Of a DNA stretch of 64,000 bases, positions 57,528-64,000 are shown piece by piece. Both the position numbers and the translations under genes were made by a program. The notes under the pieces are model-generated. The model worked only from the letters and a program-made list of their open reading frames with translations, was not told the DNA's origin and did not search any database. Source of the stretch: Thalassospira marina (GTDB lineage Bacteria; Pseudomonadota; Alphaproteobacteria; Rhodospirillales; Thalassospiraceae); assembly GCF_002844375.1 (NCBI RefSeq), contig NZ_CP024199.1, forward strand, positions 1,252,001 through 1,316,000. The letters are read 5' to 3'. Each line of letters starts with the position of its first letter. Position 1 is the stretch's first letter.

Positions 57528-57833
57528 ATGGCCAAGAAAAGTTCTGTACAGCGCGAACTTAAACGTGAGCGTCTGGCAAAGCAGTATGCCAACAAGCGTG
57601 CTGCCCTGAAATCGATCATTGCCGATCGCGAGACTTCTTTTGAAGAACGTGTCGTAGCTGTGATGAAACTTGCCCAGCTGCCGCGCAACTCGGCACGGAA
57701 CCGTCAGCGTATTCGCTGCGCGGTTTCCGGTCGTCCGCGTGGTGTCTATCGTAAATTCCGCCTGTCCCGTATCGCTCTGCGTGAACTTGCTTCGCGTGGC
57801 CAGATCCCGGGCATGGTGAAGTCGAGCTGGTAA
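57528..57833 (+). CDS. rpsN: 30S ribosomal protein S14
   Basis: 101 residues (MAKKSSVQRELKRERLAK). It is the long form without the CXXC zinc pairs (only one Cys, in RIRCAVSGRPRG). CGGAGG 7 bases before ATG 57528 fixes the start. Confidence 0.96.
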   Translation: MAKKSSVQRELKRERLAKQYANKRAALKSIIADRETSFEERVVAVMKLAQLPRNSARNRQRIRCAVSGRPRGVYRKFRLSRIALRELASRGQIPGMVKSSW

Positions 57834-57845
57834 GGAGGACATCAC

Positions 57846-58244
57846 ATGTCTATGACTGATCCCGTAGGCGATATGCTCACGCGTATCCGCAACGGTCAGC
57901 GCGTTGGCAAGTCCAACGTTGTCTCGCCGGCTTCAAAGCTGCGCCTTGGCGTTCTGGATGTTCTCCAGCGCGAAGGGTTTATCCGTGGCTATTCTGTCAG
58001 TGAAATTCGCAAAGGCGTCAGCGAGATTGCCATTGAACTCAAATATTTTGAGGGCACTGGTGTAATCAAGCAGATCGACCGCGTCTCGACCCCGGGTCGT
58101 CGCGTATACTCGAAGATCAAAGATCTTCCCAAAGTATATAACGGCCTCGGTATCGCAGTTCTTTCTACCCCGAAGGGTGTTCTTTCGGACCAGGAAGCTC
58201 GCGAGCAAAATGTCGGCGGCGAAATCCTCTGCAAGGTATTCTAA
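57846..58244 (+). CDS. rpsH: 30S ribosomal protein S8
   Basis: 132 residues (MSMTDPVGDMLTRIRNGQ). In E. coli it represses spc-operon translation. AAGGAGG upstream. Confidence 0.97.
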   Translation: MSMTDPVGDMLTRIRNGQRVGKSNVVSPASKLRLGVLDVLQREGFIRGYSVSEIRKGVSEIAIELKYFEGTGVIKQIDRVSTPGRRVYSKIKDLPKVYNGLGIAVLSTPKGVLSDQEAREQNVGGEILCKVF

Positions 58245-58258
58245 GGAGAGGGCCAACG

Positions 58259-58792
58259 ATGTCGCGAGTAGGAAAAAATCCGGTGGCCGTGCCTAGCGGC
58301 GTGTCCATCAACCTGACCGAAGCAGCAATCAGCGCAAAGGGCAAGCTCGGTGAGCTCTCCCTCAACCTGACCTCGGACGTAACCGTTACCCAGGAAGACA
58401 ATCAGCTCTGGGTAAAGCCGAACAATGACAGCAAGCGCGCTCGCGCGCTTTGGGGTACCACCCGCGCCAATATCGCCAATCTGGTGGCAGGCGTGTCGGA
58501 AGGTTTCACCAAGAAGCTGGAAATTACCGGTGTTGGTTACCGTGCACAGGTGCAGGGCAACAAACTGGTTCTGCAGCTTGGTTTTTCACATGACGTAGAA
58601 ATGGACATTCCGTCCGGTCTTTCTGTCGTCGCCGAAAAGCCGACCCTTATCGCCATTTCTGGCGCAGATAAACAGCTCGTTGGTCAGTTTGCGGCAAATG
58701 CCCGCGGCTGGCGCGGTCCGGAGCCTTACAAAGGCAAGGGTGTCCGTTACGAAGGCGAGTATATCTTGCGCAAAGAAGGCAAGAAGAAGTAA
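58259..58792 (+). CDS. rplF: 50S ribosomal protein L6
   Basis: 177 residues with the C-terminal GPEPYKGKGVRYEGE motif. Near the sarcin-ricin loop. Confidence 0.97.
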   Translation: MSRVGKNPVAVPSGVSINLTEAAISAKGKLGELSLNLTSDVTVTQEDNQLWVKPNNDSKRARALWGTTRANIANLVAGVSEGFTKKLEITGVGYRAQVQGNKLVLQLGFSHDVEMDIPSGLSVVAEKPTLIAISGADKQLVGQFAANARGWRGPEPYKGKGVRYEGEYILRKEGKKK

Positions 58793-58803
58793 GGACTGGC
58801 ACG

Positions 58804-59151
58804 ATGAACAACGCGAGAAACCTTTTCGAACGTCGCAAACGCCGCGTTCGTTTTGCGATCCGCCAAAAAGCGGCCGGTCGCCCGCGCCTCAGCGTGCACC
58901 GTTCCAACGCACATATCTATGCTCAGATTATCGACGATCTCGCTGGCAAGACCATTGCCTCGGCTTCGTCTGCTGAGAATGGTGCGAAGGGCGGTAACGC
59001 CGAAGCTGCTGCGCTTGTCGGTAAAGCCATTGCCGAACGTGCTGTTGCCGCTGGTGTAAAAACGGTCGTTTTCGATCGTGGCGGGTATTTGTTCCATGGC
59101 CGGGTGAAAGCTCTGGCCGATGCCGCCCGTGAGGGCGGTCTGGACTTCTAA
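58804..59151 (+). CDS. rplR: 50S ribosomal protein L18
   Basis: 115 residues. Basic N-terminus for 5S rRNA binding (RKRRVRFAIRQ) and C-terminal FDRGGYLFHGRVKALADAAR. Confidence 0.97.
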   Translation: MNNARNLFERRKRRVRFAIRQKAAGRPRLSVHRSNAHIYAQIIDDLAGKTIASASSAENGAKGGNAEAAALVGKAIAERAVAAGVKTVVFDRGGYLFHGRVKALADAAREGGLDF

Positions 59152-59162
59152 GGAGCACGACC

Positions 59163-59750
59163 ATGGCACGTAATCAAAATCAGCCGCAGCAGGCGCCGAA
59201 AAACCGTGAAGAGACCGAACTCGTAGACAAGCTGGTTGGTATCAACCGCGTCGCGAAAGTGGTCAAAGGCGGTCGTCGCTTTGCTTTCTCCGCAATGGTT
59301 GTCGTTGGTGACCAGCGCGGTCGCGTCGGATACGGCACGGGTAAAGCCCGTGAAGTTCCGGAAGCGATCCGCAAGGCTACCGAAGCAGCCAAGCGCAACA
59401 TGATCCGCGTTCCGTTGCGCGAAGGCCGTACCCTGCATCATGACATCAATGGTCATTTCGGTGCAGGTCGCGTTCTCCTTCGTTCGGCTCCGGCCGGTAC
59501 CGGCATCATCGCCGGTGGTGCAATGCGCGCAGTGTTCGAAACGATGGGTGTTCAGGACGTGGTTGCCAAGTGCACCGGTTCGAACAACCCGCACAACGTC
59601 ATCCGTGCAACCCTCGACGCTCTGGTCAATGGTGCTTCACCGCGCCAGGTAGCTGCCAAGCGCGGTCTGAAGGTTGGCGATATCGTTGCCCGTCGCGATA
59701 GCGGTTCTGCTGCAGCTAACGCTGCTGCTGCTGCCCTCGAAAAGGAGTAA
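59163..59750 (+). CDS. rpsE: 30S ribosomal protein S5
   Basis: 195 residues, dsRNA-binding-like N-terminal domain (VGDQRGRVGYGTGKA). The region corresponding to E. coli spectinomycin contacts (VVKGGRRFAFSA) looks wild-type. Confidence 0.97.
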   Translation: MARNQNQPQQAPKNREETELVDKLVGINRVAKVVKGGRRFAFSAMVVVGDQRGRVGYGTGKAREVPEAIRKATEAAKRNMIRVPLREGRTLHHDINGHFGAGRVLLRSAPAGTGIIAGGAMRAVFETMGVQDVVAKCTGSNNPHNVIRATLDALVNGASPRQVAAKRGLKVGDIVARRDSGSAAANAAAAALEKE

Positions 59751-59756
59751 TCCGAT

Positions 59757-59951
59757 ATGGCTGCTAATAAAAAAGCGACCGTTCGCGTTACCCAGATCGG
59801 GTCGCCGATTGGCCGTCCGGACGATCAGCGTGCTACGCTGGTCGGTCTTGGTCTCAACAAGATGCACCGGACTCGTGAGCTGGAAGATACTCCGGCTGTT
59901 CGCGGAATGATCGCCAAGGTCAAGCACCTCGTCCGTGTGGACGAGGCCTGA
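59757..59951 (+). CDS. rpmD: 50S ribosomal protein L30
   Basis: 64 residues (TVRVTQIGSPIGRPDDQR). 6 bases after rpsE. Confidence 0.95.
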   Translation: MAANKKATVRVTQIGSPIGRPDDQRATLVGLGLNKMHRTRELEDTPAVRGMIAKVKHLVRVDEA

Positions 59952-59979
59952 TTGGCCCAGATCGAAAAGGTGTTGATTG

Positions 59980-60468
59980 ATGAAACTCAACGAACTTGCT
60001 GATAACCCGGGTGCCCGCAAAGCGCGTACCCGTGTTGGTCGCGGCATTGGTTCGGGCAAAGGCAAAACTTCTGGCGCAGGTCAGAAGGGTCAGAAGTCCC
60101 GTTCCGGCGTAGCGATTTACGGTTTTGAAGGCGGGCAGATGCCGATCTATCGCCGTCTTCCGAAGCGTGGCTTTAAAAACCCGTTCCGCAAGGAATATGG
60201 CGTTGTGAACCTGGGTACCCTTCAGACTGCCGTTGATAACGGTGTTCTCGAAGAAGGTGCAAATGTCACCATCGCTCTCCTCGTGGAAAAAGGCCTGGCC
60301 CGTCCTCAGAAAGACGGCCTGCGTCTGCTCGGTAAGGGCGAACTTAAGGCGAAACTCGCTATCGAAATCACCGGTGCTTCCAAGTCGGCTATCGAAGCCG
60401 TCGAAAAAGCTGGTGGCTCGGTAACGGTTCTTGCTCCGGCTGCTGCCGAAGAAGAAACCGCAGAGTAA
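59980..60468 (+). CDS. rplO: 50S ribosomal protein L15
   Basis: 162 residues with the Gly/Lys-rich N-terminus (RVGRGIGSGKGKTSGAGQKG). ATG 59980 has AAGG 9 bases upstream; TTG 59977 precedes it in frame. Confidence 0.96.
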   Translation: MKLNELADNPGARKARTRVGRGIGSGKGKTSGAGQKGQKSRSGVAIYGFEGGQMPIYRRLPKRGFKNPFRKEYGVVNLGTLQTAVDNGVLEEGANVTIALLVEKGLARPQKDGLRLLGKGELKAKLAIEITGASKSAIEAVEKAGGSVTVLAPAAAEEETAE

Positions 60469-60484
60469 GCCTCTGTAACGACGT

Positions 60485-60521
60485 GAGGGTCCGGTTCCAT
60501 CTTGCATGGGCCCGGACCCTC
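60485..60521 (+). promoter_or_regulatory. rplO-secY intercistronic hairpin
   Basis: GAGGGTCCGG pairs with CCGGACCCTC (10 bp) around a 17-base loop, then CCGGTTTTAG. May attenuate or stabilise the mRNA; the T-tract is short. Confidence 0.5.
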
Positions 60522-60549
60522 CGGTTTTAGTGTATTGGGAGATGAGTGC

Positions 60550-61896
60550 ATGGCATCGGCCGCCGAGCAGCTTGCCGCGAACCTGAACTGGTCGTCTTTT
60601 TCCAAGGCGACTGAGCTTAAAAAGCGTATCTGGTTCACTTTGGGGGCGCTTATTGTTTACCGTCTGGGAACCTATATTCCCGTTCCTGGCGTGGATCCGT
60701 CCATTCTGGCCGATATTTTCCGGCAGAATGCGGGTGGTGTCCTTGGCATGTTCGACATGTTCGCAGGTGGCGCATTAAGCCGCATGACGATCTTTGCTCT
60801 GAACATCATGCCCTACATCTCGGCTTCAATTATTATCCAGTTGATGACCACCGTTTCGCCCACTCTTGAGCAGTATAAAAAAGAGGGCGAGCAGGGTCGC
60901 AAAAAGATTAATCAATATACCCGCTATCTTACGGTTGTTATTGCGACCGTTCAGGCATGGGGCATTGCTGTTGGTCTTGAAAGCATGTCGGGTTCTGCCG
61001 GCGCTGCCGTTCATGATCCGGGCATGTTCTTCCGTCTTATTGCTGTTGTAACGCTGGTTGGCGGTACAATGTTCCTGATGTGGCTGGGCGAACAGGTGAC
61101 CCAGCGTGGTATCGGTAACGGTATTTCGCTGATCATTTTCACCGGGATCGTTGCCAACCTGCCGCGTGCCATTGCCGGCACCCTGGAACTGGGCCGCACC
61201 GGTGCGCTTTCCGCGCTGGTCATCGTTGCAATCGTCGTGATGGCTGTTGCCGTTATCGCCTTCATCGTTTTCATGGAACGCGCACAGCGCCGGGTGCTTA
61301 TTCAGTATCCGAAACGCCAGGTTGGCATGAAGGTCATGGAAGGCCAGAGCTCGCATCTGCCGCTCAAGATCAACACCGCCGGTGTGATCCCGCCGATCTT
61401 TGCAAGCTCGCTTCTGCTGATGCCGCTTTCGGTTGCACAGTTCACTGCAGGTGCCGATGCGCCGGCATGGCTGACCAGTGTGACTGCCGTTCTGGGCCGT
61501 GGACAGCCGCTTTATATCGCGCTTTACATCGCTCTGATCGTGTTCTTCTCGTTCTTCTATACCGCTGTTGTCTTCAATCCGGACGACACGGCCGACAATC
61601 TCAAGAAGCATGGTGGCTTCATTCCGGGCATCCGTCCGGGCAAGAACACCTCTGCCCATCTTGACTTTATTCTGACCCGCCTGACGGTTTTGGGTGCCGC
61701 GTATCTGGCTTTTGTGTGTATTCTGCCGGAATTGCTGATCGCGGAATGGTCGGTGCCATTCTACTTTGGTGGTACTAGCTTGCTGATCGTTGTCACGGTA
61801 ACCATGGATACTGTTGCACAGATTCAGTCGCACATGCTGGCCCACCAGTATGAAGGCCTGATCAAGAAATCGAAACTGCGCGGACGCCGCCGCTAA
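60550..61896 (+). CDS. secY: Preprotein translocase subunit SecY
   Basis: 448 residues, ten predicted membrane segments, central pore of the Sec translocon with SecE. ATG 60550 (MASAAEQLAANLNW) follows GGGAGA by 7 bases; the frame extends upstream to 60502 but through the hairpin. Confidence 0.97.
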   Translation: MASAAEQLAANLNWSSFSKATELKKRIWFTLGALIVYRLGTYIPVPGVDPSILADIFRQNAGGVLGMFDMFAGGALSRMTIFALNIMPYISASIIIQLMTTVSPTLEQYKKEGEQGRKKINQYTRYLTVVIATVQAWGIAVGLESMSGSAGAAVHDPGMFFRLIAVVTLVGGTMFLMWLGEQVTQRGIGNGISLIIFTGIVANLPRAIAGTLELGRTGALSALVIVAIVVMAVAVIAFIVFMERAQRRVLIQYPKRQVGMKVMEGQSSHLPLKINTAGVIPPIFASSLLLMPLSVAQFTAGADAPAWLTSVTAVLGRGQPLYIALYIALIVFFSFFYTAVVFNPDDTADNLKKHGGFIPGIRPGKNTSAHLDFILTRLTVLGAAYLAFVCILPELLIAEWSVPFYFGGTSLLIVVTVTMDTVAQIQSHMLAHQYEGLIKKSKLRGRRR

Positions 61897-61928
61897 GACT
61901 GGCGCCGCGCGACTATCAGGGGGTAACG

Positions 61929-62573
61929 ATGAACATTATCCTACTTGGCCCGCCCGGTGCCGGCAAAGGGACCCAGGCCAAGCGGCTTGAAACAGGTCGC
62001 GGGATGATTCAGCTTTCGACCGGCGACATGCTGCGTGCAGCAGCTGCCGCCGGTACCGAACTTGGCAAAAAGGCCAAGGAAGTCATGGATGCAGGCAAGC
62101 TTGTATCTGACGATCTGATGATCGGTCTGATTTCCGAACGTCTTGACCAGGATGACACCAAAGGTGGTTTTATTCTGGACGGTTTTCCACGCACCACAGC
62201 CCAGGCGGAAGCCCTGGATGTGATGCTGGAACAAAAGGGCCTTGTTCTGGATTACGTGATTGAACTGCGTGTTGACGATGCTGCCCTTGTGCGCCGTGTT
62301 GTTGGCCGTTATACCTGCGCCAAATGCGGCCAGGGTTATCACGACGAATTCCAGAAACCCAAGGTCGAAGGTGTTTGTGACGTATGTGGCAGCACCGAAT
62401 TTAAACGTCGCGCAGACGACAACGCCGAAACGGTCACGTCCCGACTGGAAGCCTATCACAGGCAGACAGCACCTATCATTCCTTACTATGAAAAGGAAGG
62501 TAAGCTGAAAACAGTTGACGGCATGGCTGAAATCGACGAAGTTACGCGCGAGATTGAAGCCATCCTGGGGTAA
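61929..62573 (+). CDS. adk: Adenylate kinase
   Basis: 214 residues. Interconverts ATP, ADP and AMP. P-loop GPPGAGKGT at 7-15, and a zinc-binding LID with C130, C133, C150 and C153, a long-form enzyme with four cysteines. It stands between secY and rpsM, the usual alphaproteobacterial place. Confidence 0.97.
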   Translation: MNIILLGPPGAGKGTQAKRLETGRGMIQLSTGDMLRAAAAAGTELGKKAKEVMDAGKLVSDDLMIGLISERLDQDDTKGGFILDGFPRTTAQAEALDVMLEQKGLVLDYVIELRVDDAALVRRVVGRYTCAKCGQGYHDEFQKPKVEGVCDVCGSTEFKRRADDNAETVTSRLEAYHRQTAPIIPYYEKEGKLKTVDGMAEIDEVTREIEAILG

Positions 62574-62694
62574 TTTCCCGGGCTGGTCGTTTATTGCTTT
62601 GCGGGTTGGCGCATGCTGGCCCGCTTTGCATCTGCGATTGGCCCAAAAGGATCTGCCTTAGGGTTTGTTAATCAGGAAACAGGAGTCTCACACA

Positions 62695-63063
62695 GTGGCT
62701 CGTATTGCTGGCGTAAACATCCCGACCGCGAAGCGCGTCGAGATTGCGCTTACCTACATCACCGGTATTGGTCCGGCGAAAGCTAAAGAAATTTGCTCGA
62801 AAGTTGGCATCGAATCGCACCTGCGTGTTCACCAGCTGAGCGACGACCAGGTTCTTCGTGTTCGCGAAGTCATCGACGCTGATTACGTCGTTGAAGGTGA
62901 CCTGCGCCGTGAAGTCGCAATGAACATTAAGCGTCTGATGGATCTGGGCTGCTACCGCGGTCTGCGTCATCGTCGTGGTCTCCCGGTGCGCGGTCAGCGT
63001 ACCCACACCAATGCCCGCACCCGTAAGGGCCCGGCTAAGCCGATTGCTGGCAAGAAGAAGTAA
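62695..63063 (+). CDS. rpsM: 30S ribosomal protein S13
   Basis: 122 residues (start at GTG 62695, ARIAGVNIPTAKRVEIAL), with AGGAG 9 bases upstream. First gene of the alpha operon. rpmJ is not present between adk and rpsM. Confidence 0.96.
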   Translation: MARIAGVNIPTAKRVEIALTYITGIGPAKAKEICSKVGIESHLRVHQLSDDQVLRVREVIDADYVVEGDLRREVAMNIKRLMDLGCYRGLRHRRGLPVRGQRTHTNARTRKGPAKPIAGKKK

Positions 63064-63078
63064 GGTAGGGGAACGACA

Positions 63079-63471
63079 ATGGCAAAAGCACCTCAGACTC
63101 GTGTGCGTCGCCGCGAGCGTAAGAATATTACGAACGGCATTGCGCATGTGAATGCAACGTTCAACAACACCATGATCACCATCACCGACGTTCAGGGCAA
63201 CACCATTGCCTGGTCGACTGCTGGTGGCATGGGTTTCCGTGGTTCGCGTAAATCCACGCCTTACGCAGCACAGATCGCTGCTGAAGACGCTGGCAAAAAA
63301 GCTGCTGAACACGGCATGAAAACTCTTGAAGTCGAAGTCAAAGGTCCGGGTTCAGGGCGTGAGTCGGCTTTGCGTGCACTGCAGGCAGTCGGCTTTACCA
63401 TTACGTCGATCAAAGACGTAACGCCGATCCCGCACAATGGTTGCCGTCCGCGCAAGCGTCGTCGCGTCTAA
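63079..63471 (+). CDS. rpsK: 30S ribosomal protein S11
   Basis: 130 residues ending in the conserved HNGCRPRKRRRV. Platform protein of the 30S subunit. Confidence 0.97.
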   Translation: MAKAPQTRVRRRERKNITNGIAHVNATFNNTMITITDVQGNTIAWSTAGGMGFRGSRKSTPYAAQIAAEDAGKKAAEHGMKTLEVEVKGPGSGRESALRALQAVGFTITSIKDVTPIPHNGCRPRKRRRV

Positions 63472-63501
63472 TCGCGCCGATCTGCGGACGACCCGCGTAT
63501 T

Positions 63502-63521
63502 AGGCCCGGGCAACCGGGCCT
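63502..63521 (+). promoter_or_regulatory. rpsK-rpoA intercistronic hairpin
   Basis: AGGCCCGG-GCAA-CCGGGCCT: an 8-bp stem closed by a GNRA tetraloop. No T-tract, so likely an mRNA processing or stability element. Confidence 0.5.
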
Positions 63522-63590
63522 GTTCGCGTTTCTCGTTGGGGTGAATTTCACCTCACATTACCCTAGGCTCCAGTTGCGAAGGTGGGTCTC

Positions 63591-64000
63591 GTGATTCAGA
63601 AGAACTGGCAGGAACTGATTAAGCCGACGAAGCTTGATGTTACCCCGGGTACGGACGCCAGCCGCGTCGGTACGATCGTGGCTGAACCGCTGGAGCGCGG
63701 TTTTGGTCAGACCCTGGGCAACGCGCTGCGTCGCATTCTGCTGTCGTCACTCCAGGGTTCGGCAGTGACTGCAATCCAGATCGATGGCGTTTTGCACGAA
63801 TTCTCGTCGATTCCGGGGGTCCGGGAAGATGTTACCGACATCATCCTGAACATCAAGACCCTGGGCGTGCGTATGCATGCTGAAGGTCCGAAGAAAATGA
63901 CCCTGAAGGCGACCGGCCCTGGTGCCGTCACTGCAGGTCAGATTGAAACCGGTGCGGATATCGAAATCCTCAATCCGGGTCTTGAGCTGTGCCACCTTGA
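63591..64000 (+). CDS. rpoA: DNA-directed RNA polymerase subunit alpha (cut by window edge)
   Basis: The first 136 codons of RpoA are present, starting GTG 63591 (IQKNWQELIKPTKLDV). The alpha N-terminal dimerisation domain motif GFGQTLGNALRRILLSS is clear. The rest lies outside the window. AAGGTGGG is the ribosome binding site. Confidence 0.96.
   Translation, partial: MIQKNWQELIKPTKLDVTPGTDASRVGTIVAEPLERGFGQTLGNALRRILLSSLQGSAVTAIQIDGVLHEFSSIPGVREDVTDIILNIKTLGVRMHAEGPKKMTLKATGPGAVTAGQIETGADIEILNPGLELCHL

Overview
The window looks like chromosome of an alphaproteobacterium of the Rhodospirillales type, with Thalassospira the closest match I can offer from memory. Evidence: an Entner-Doudoroff operon zwf-pgl-edd-glk-eda; many DUF1127/LysR-type genes; the order secY-adk-rpsM-rpsK-rpoA without rpmJ; a 101-residue S14 without zinc cysteines; an ECF sigma factor paired with an NrsF-type anti-sigma; and a moderate GC content. 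The genus is inferred; no search was run.

Layout. 1-5964: glucose-6-phosphate to pyruvate plus glyceraldehyde-3-phosphate (zwf, pgl, edd, glk, eda), closed by a strong terminator. 6049-7995: two small DUF1127 genes on the minus strand and a divergent LysR regulator; both DUF1127 upstream regions carry the same operator-like inverted repeat with a 19-bp spacer. 8056-10965: ubiT-ubiU-ubiV, the O2-independent ubiquinone hydroxylation set, with a near-consensus FNR box. 11039-15346: pstS-pstC-pstA-pstB phosphate importer with no phoU. 15364-18848: carnitine catabolism, a carnitine dehydrogenase/thioesterase fusion and a dehydrocarnitine-cleaving BKACE enzyme, with a divergent GlxA/CdhR-type activator and a palindromic operator candidate. 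18970-21844: znuA, DUF1007 and a nickel/cobalt-type permease behind a Zur-like box. 22423-27380: prkA-yeaH-spoVR stress/starvation operon. 27946-31447: rhodanese, LysE-type exporter, NrsF anti-sigma plus ECF sigma factor, and a secreted alpha/beta hydrolase with a possible ECF promoter. 31515-32597: tRNA-Thr and rlmB.

From 32709 to the right edge nearly everything serves transcription and translation: tRNA-Tyr, tRNA-Gly, tuf, tRNA-Trp, secE-nusG, rplKAJL, rpoB-rpoC, the str operon (rpsL-rpsG-fusA-tuf) and then the S10, spc and alpha ribosomal-protein operons ending in a rpoA cut by the window edge. Two tuf copies encode the same protein and share flanking 3' hairpin sequence, which points to gene conversion or a duplication that included the terminator.

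The most useful second-look items are regulatory: the paired DUF1127 operators, the FNR box that argues for a TTG start of ubiT, the two perfect CRP-like palindromes before pstS, the CdhR-type palindrome, the Zur box with an internal terminator in the znuA operon, the ECF promoter candidate, and the str leader attenuator. I found no CRISPR array, prophage, insertion sequence or obviously novel defence system.
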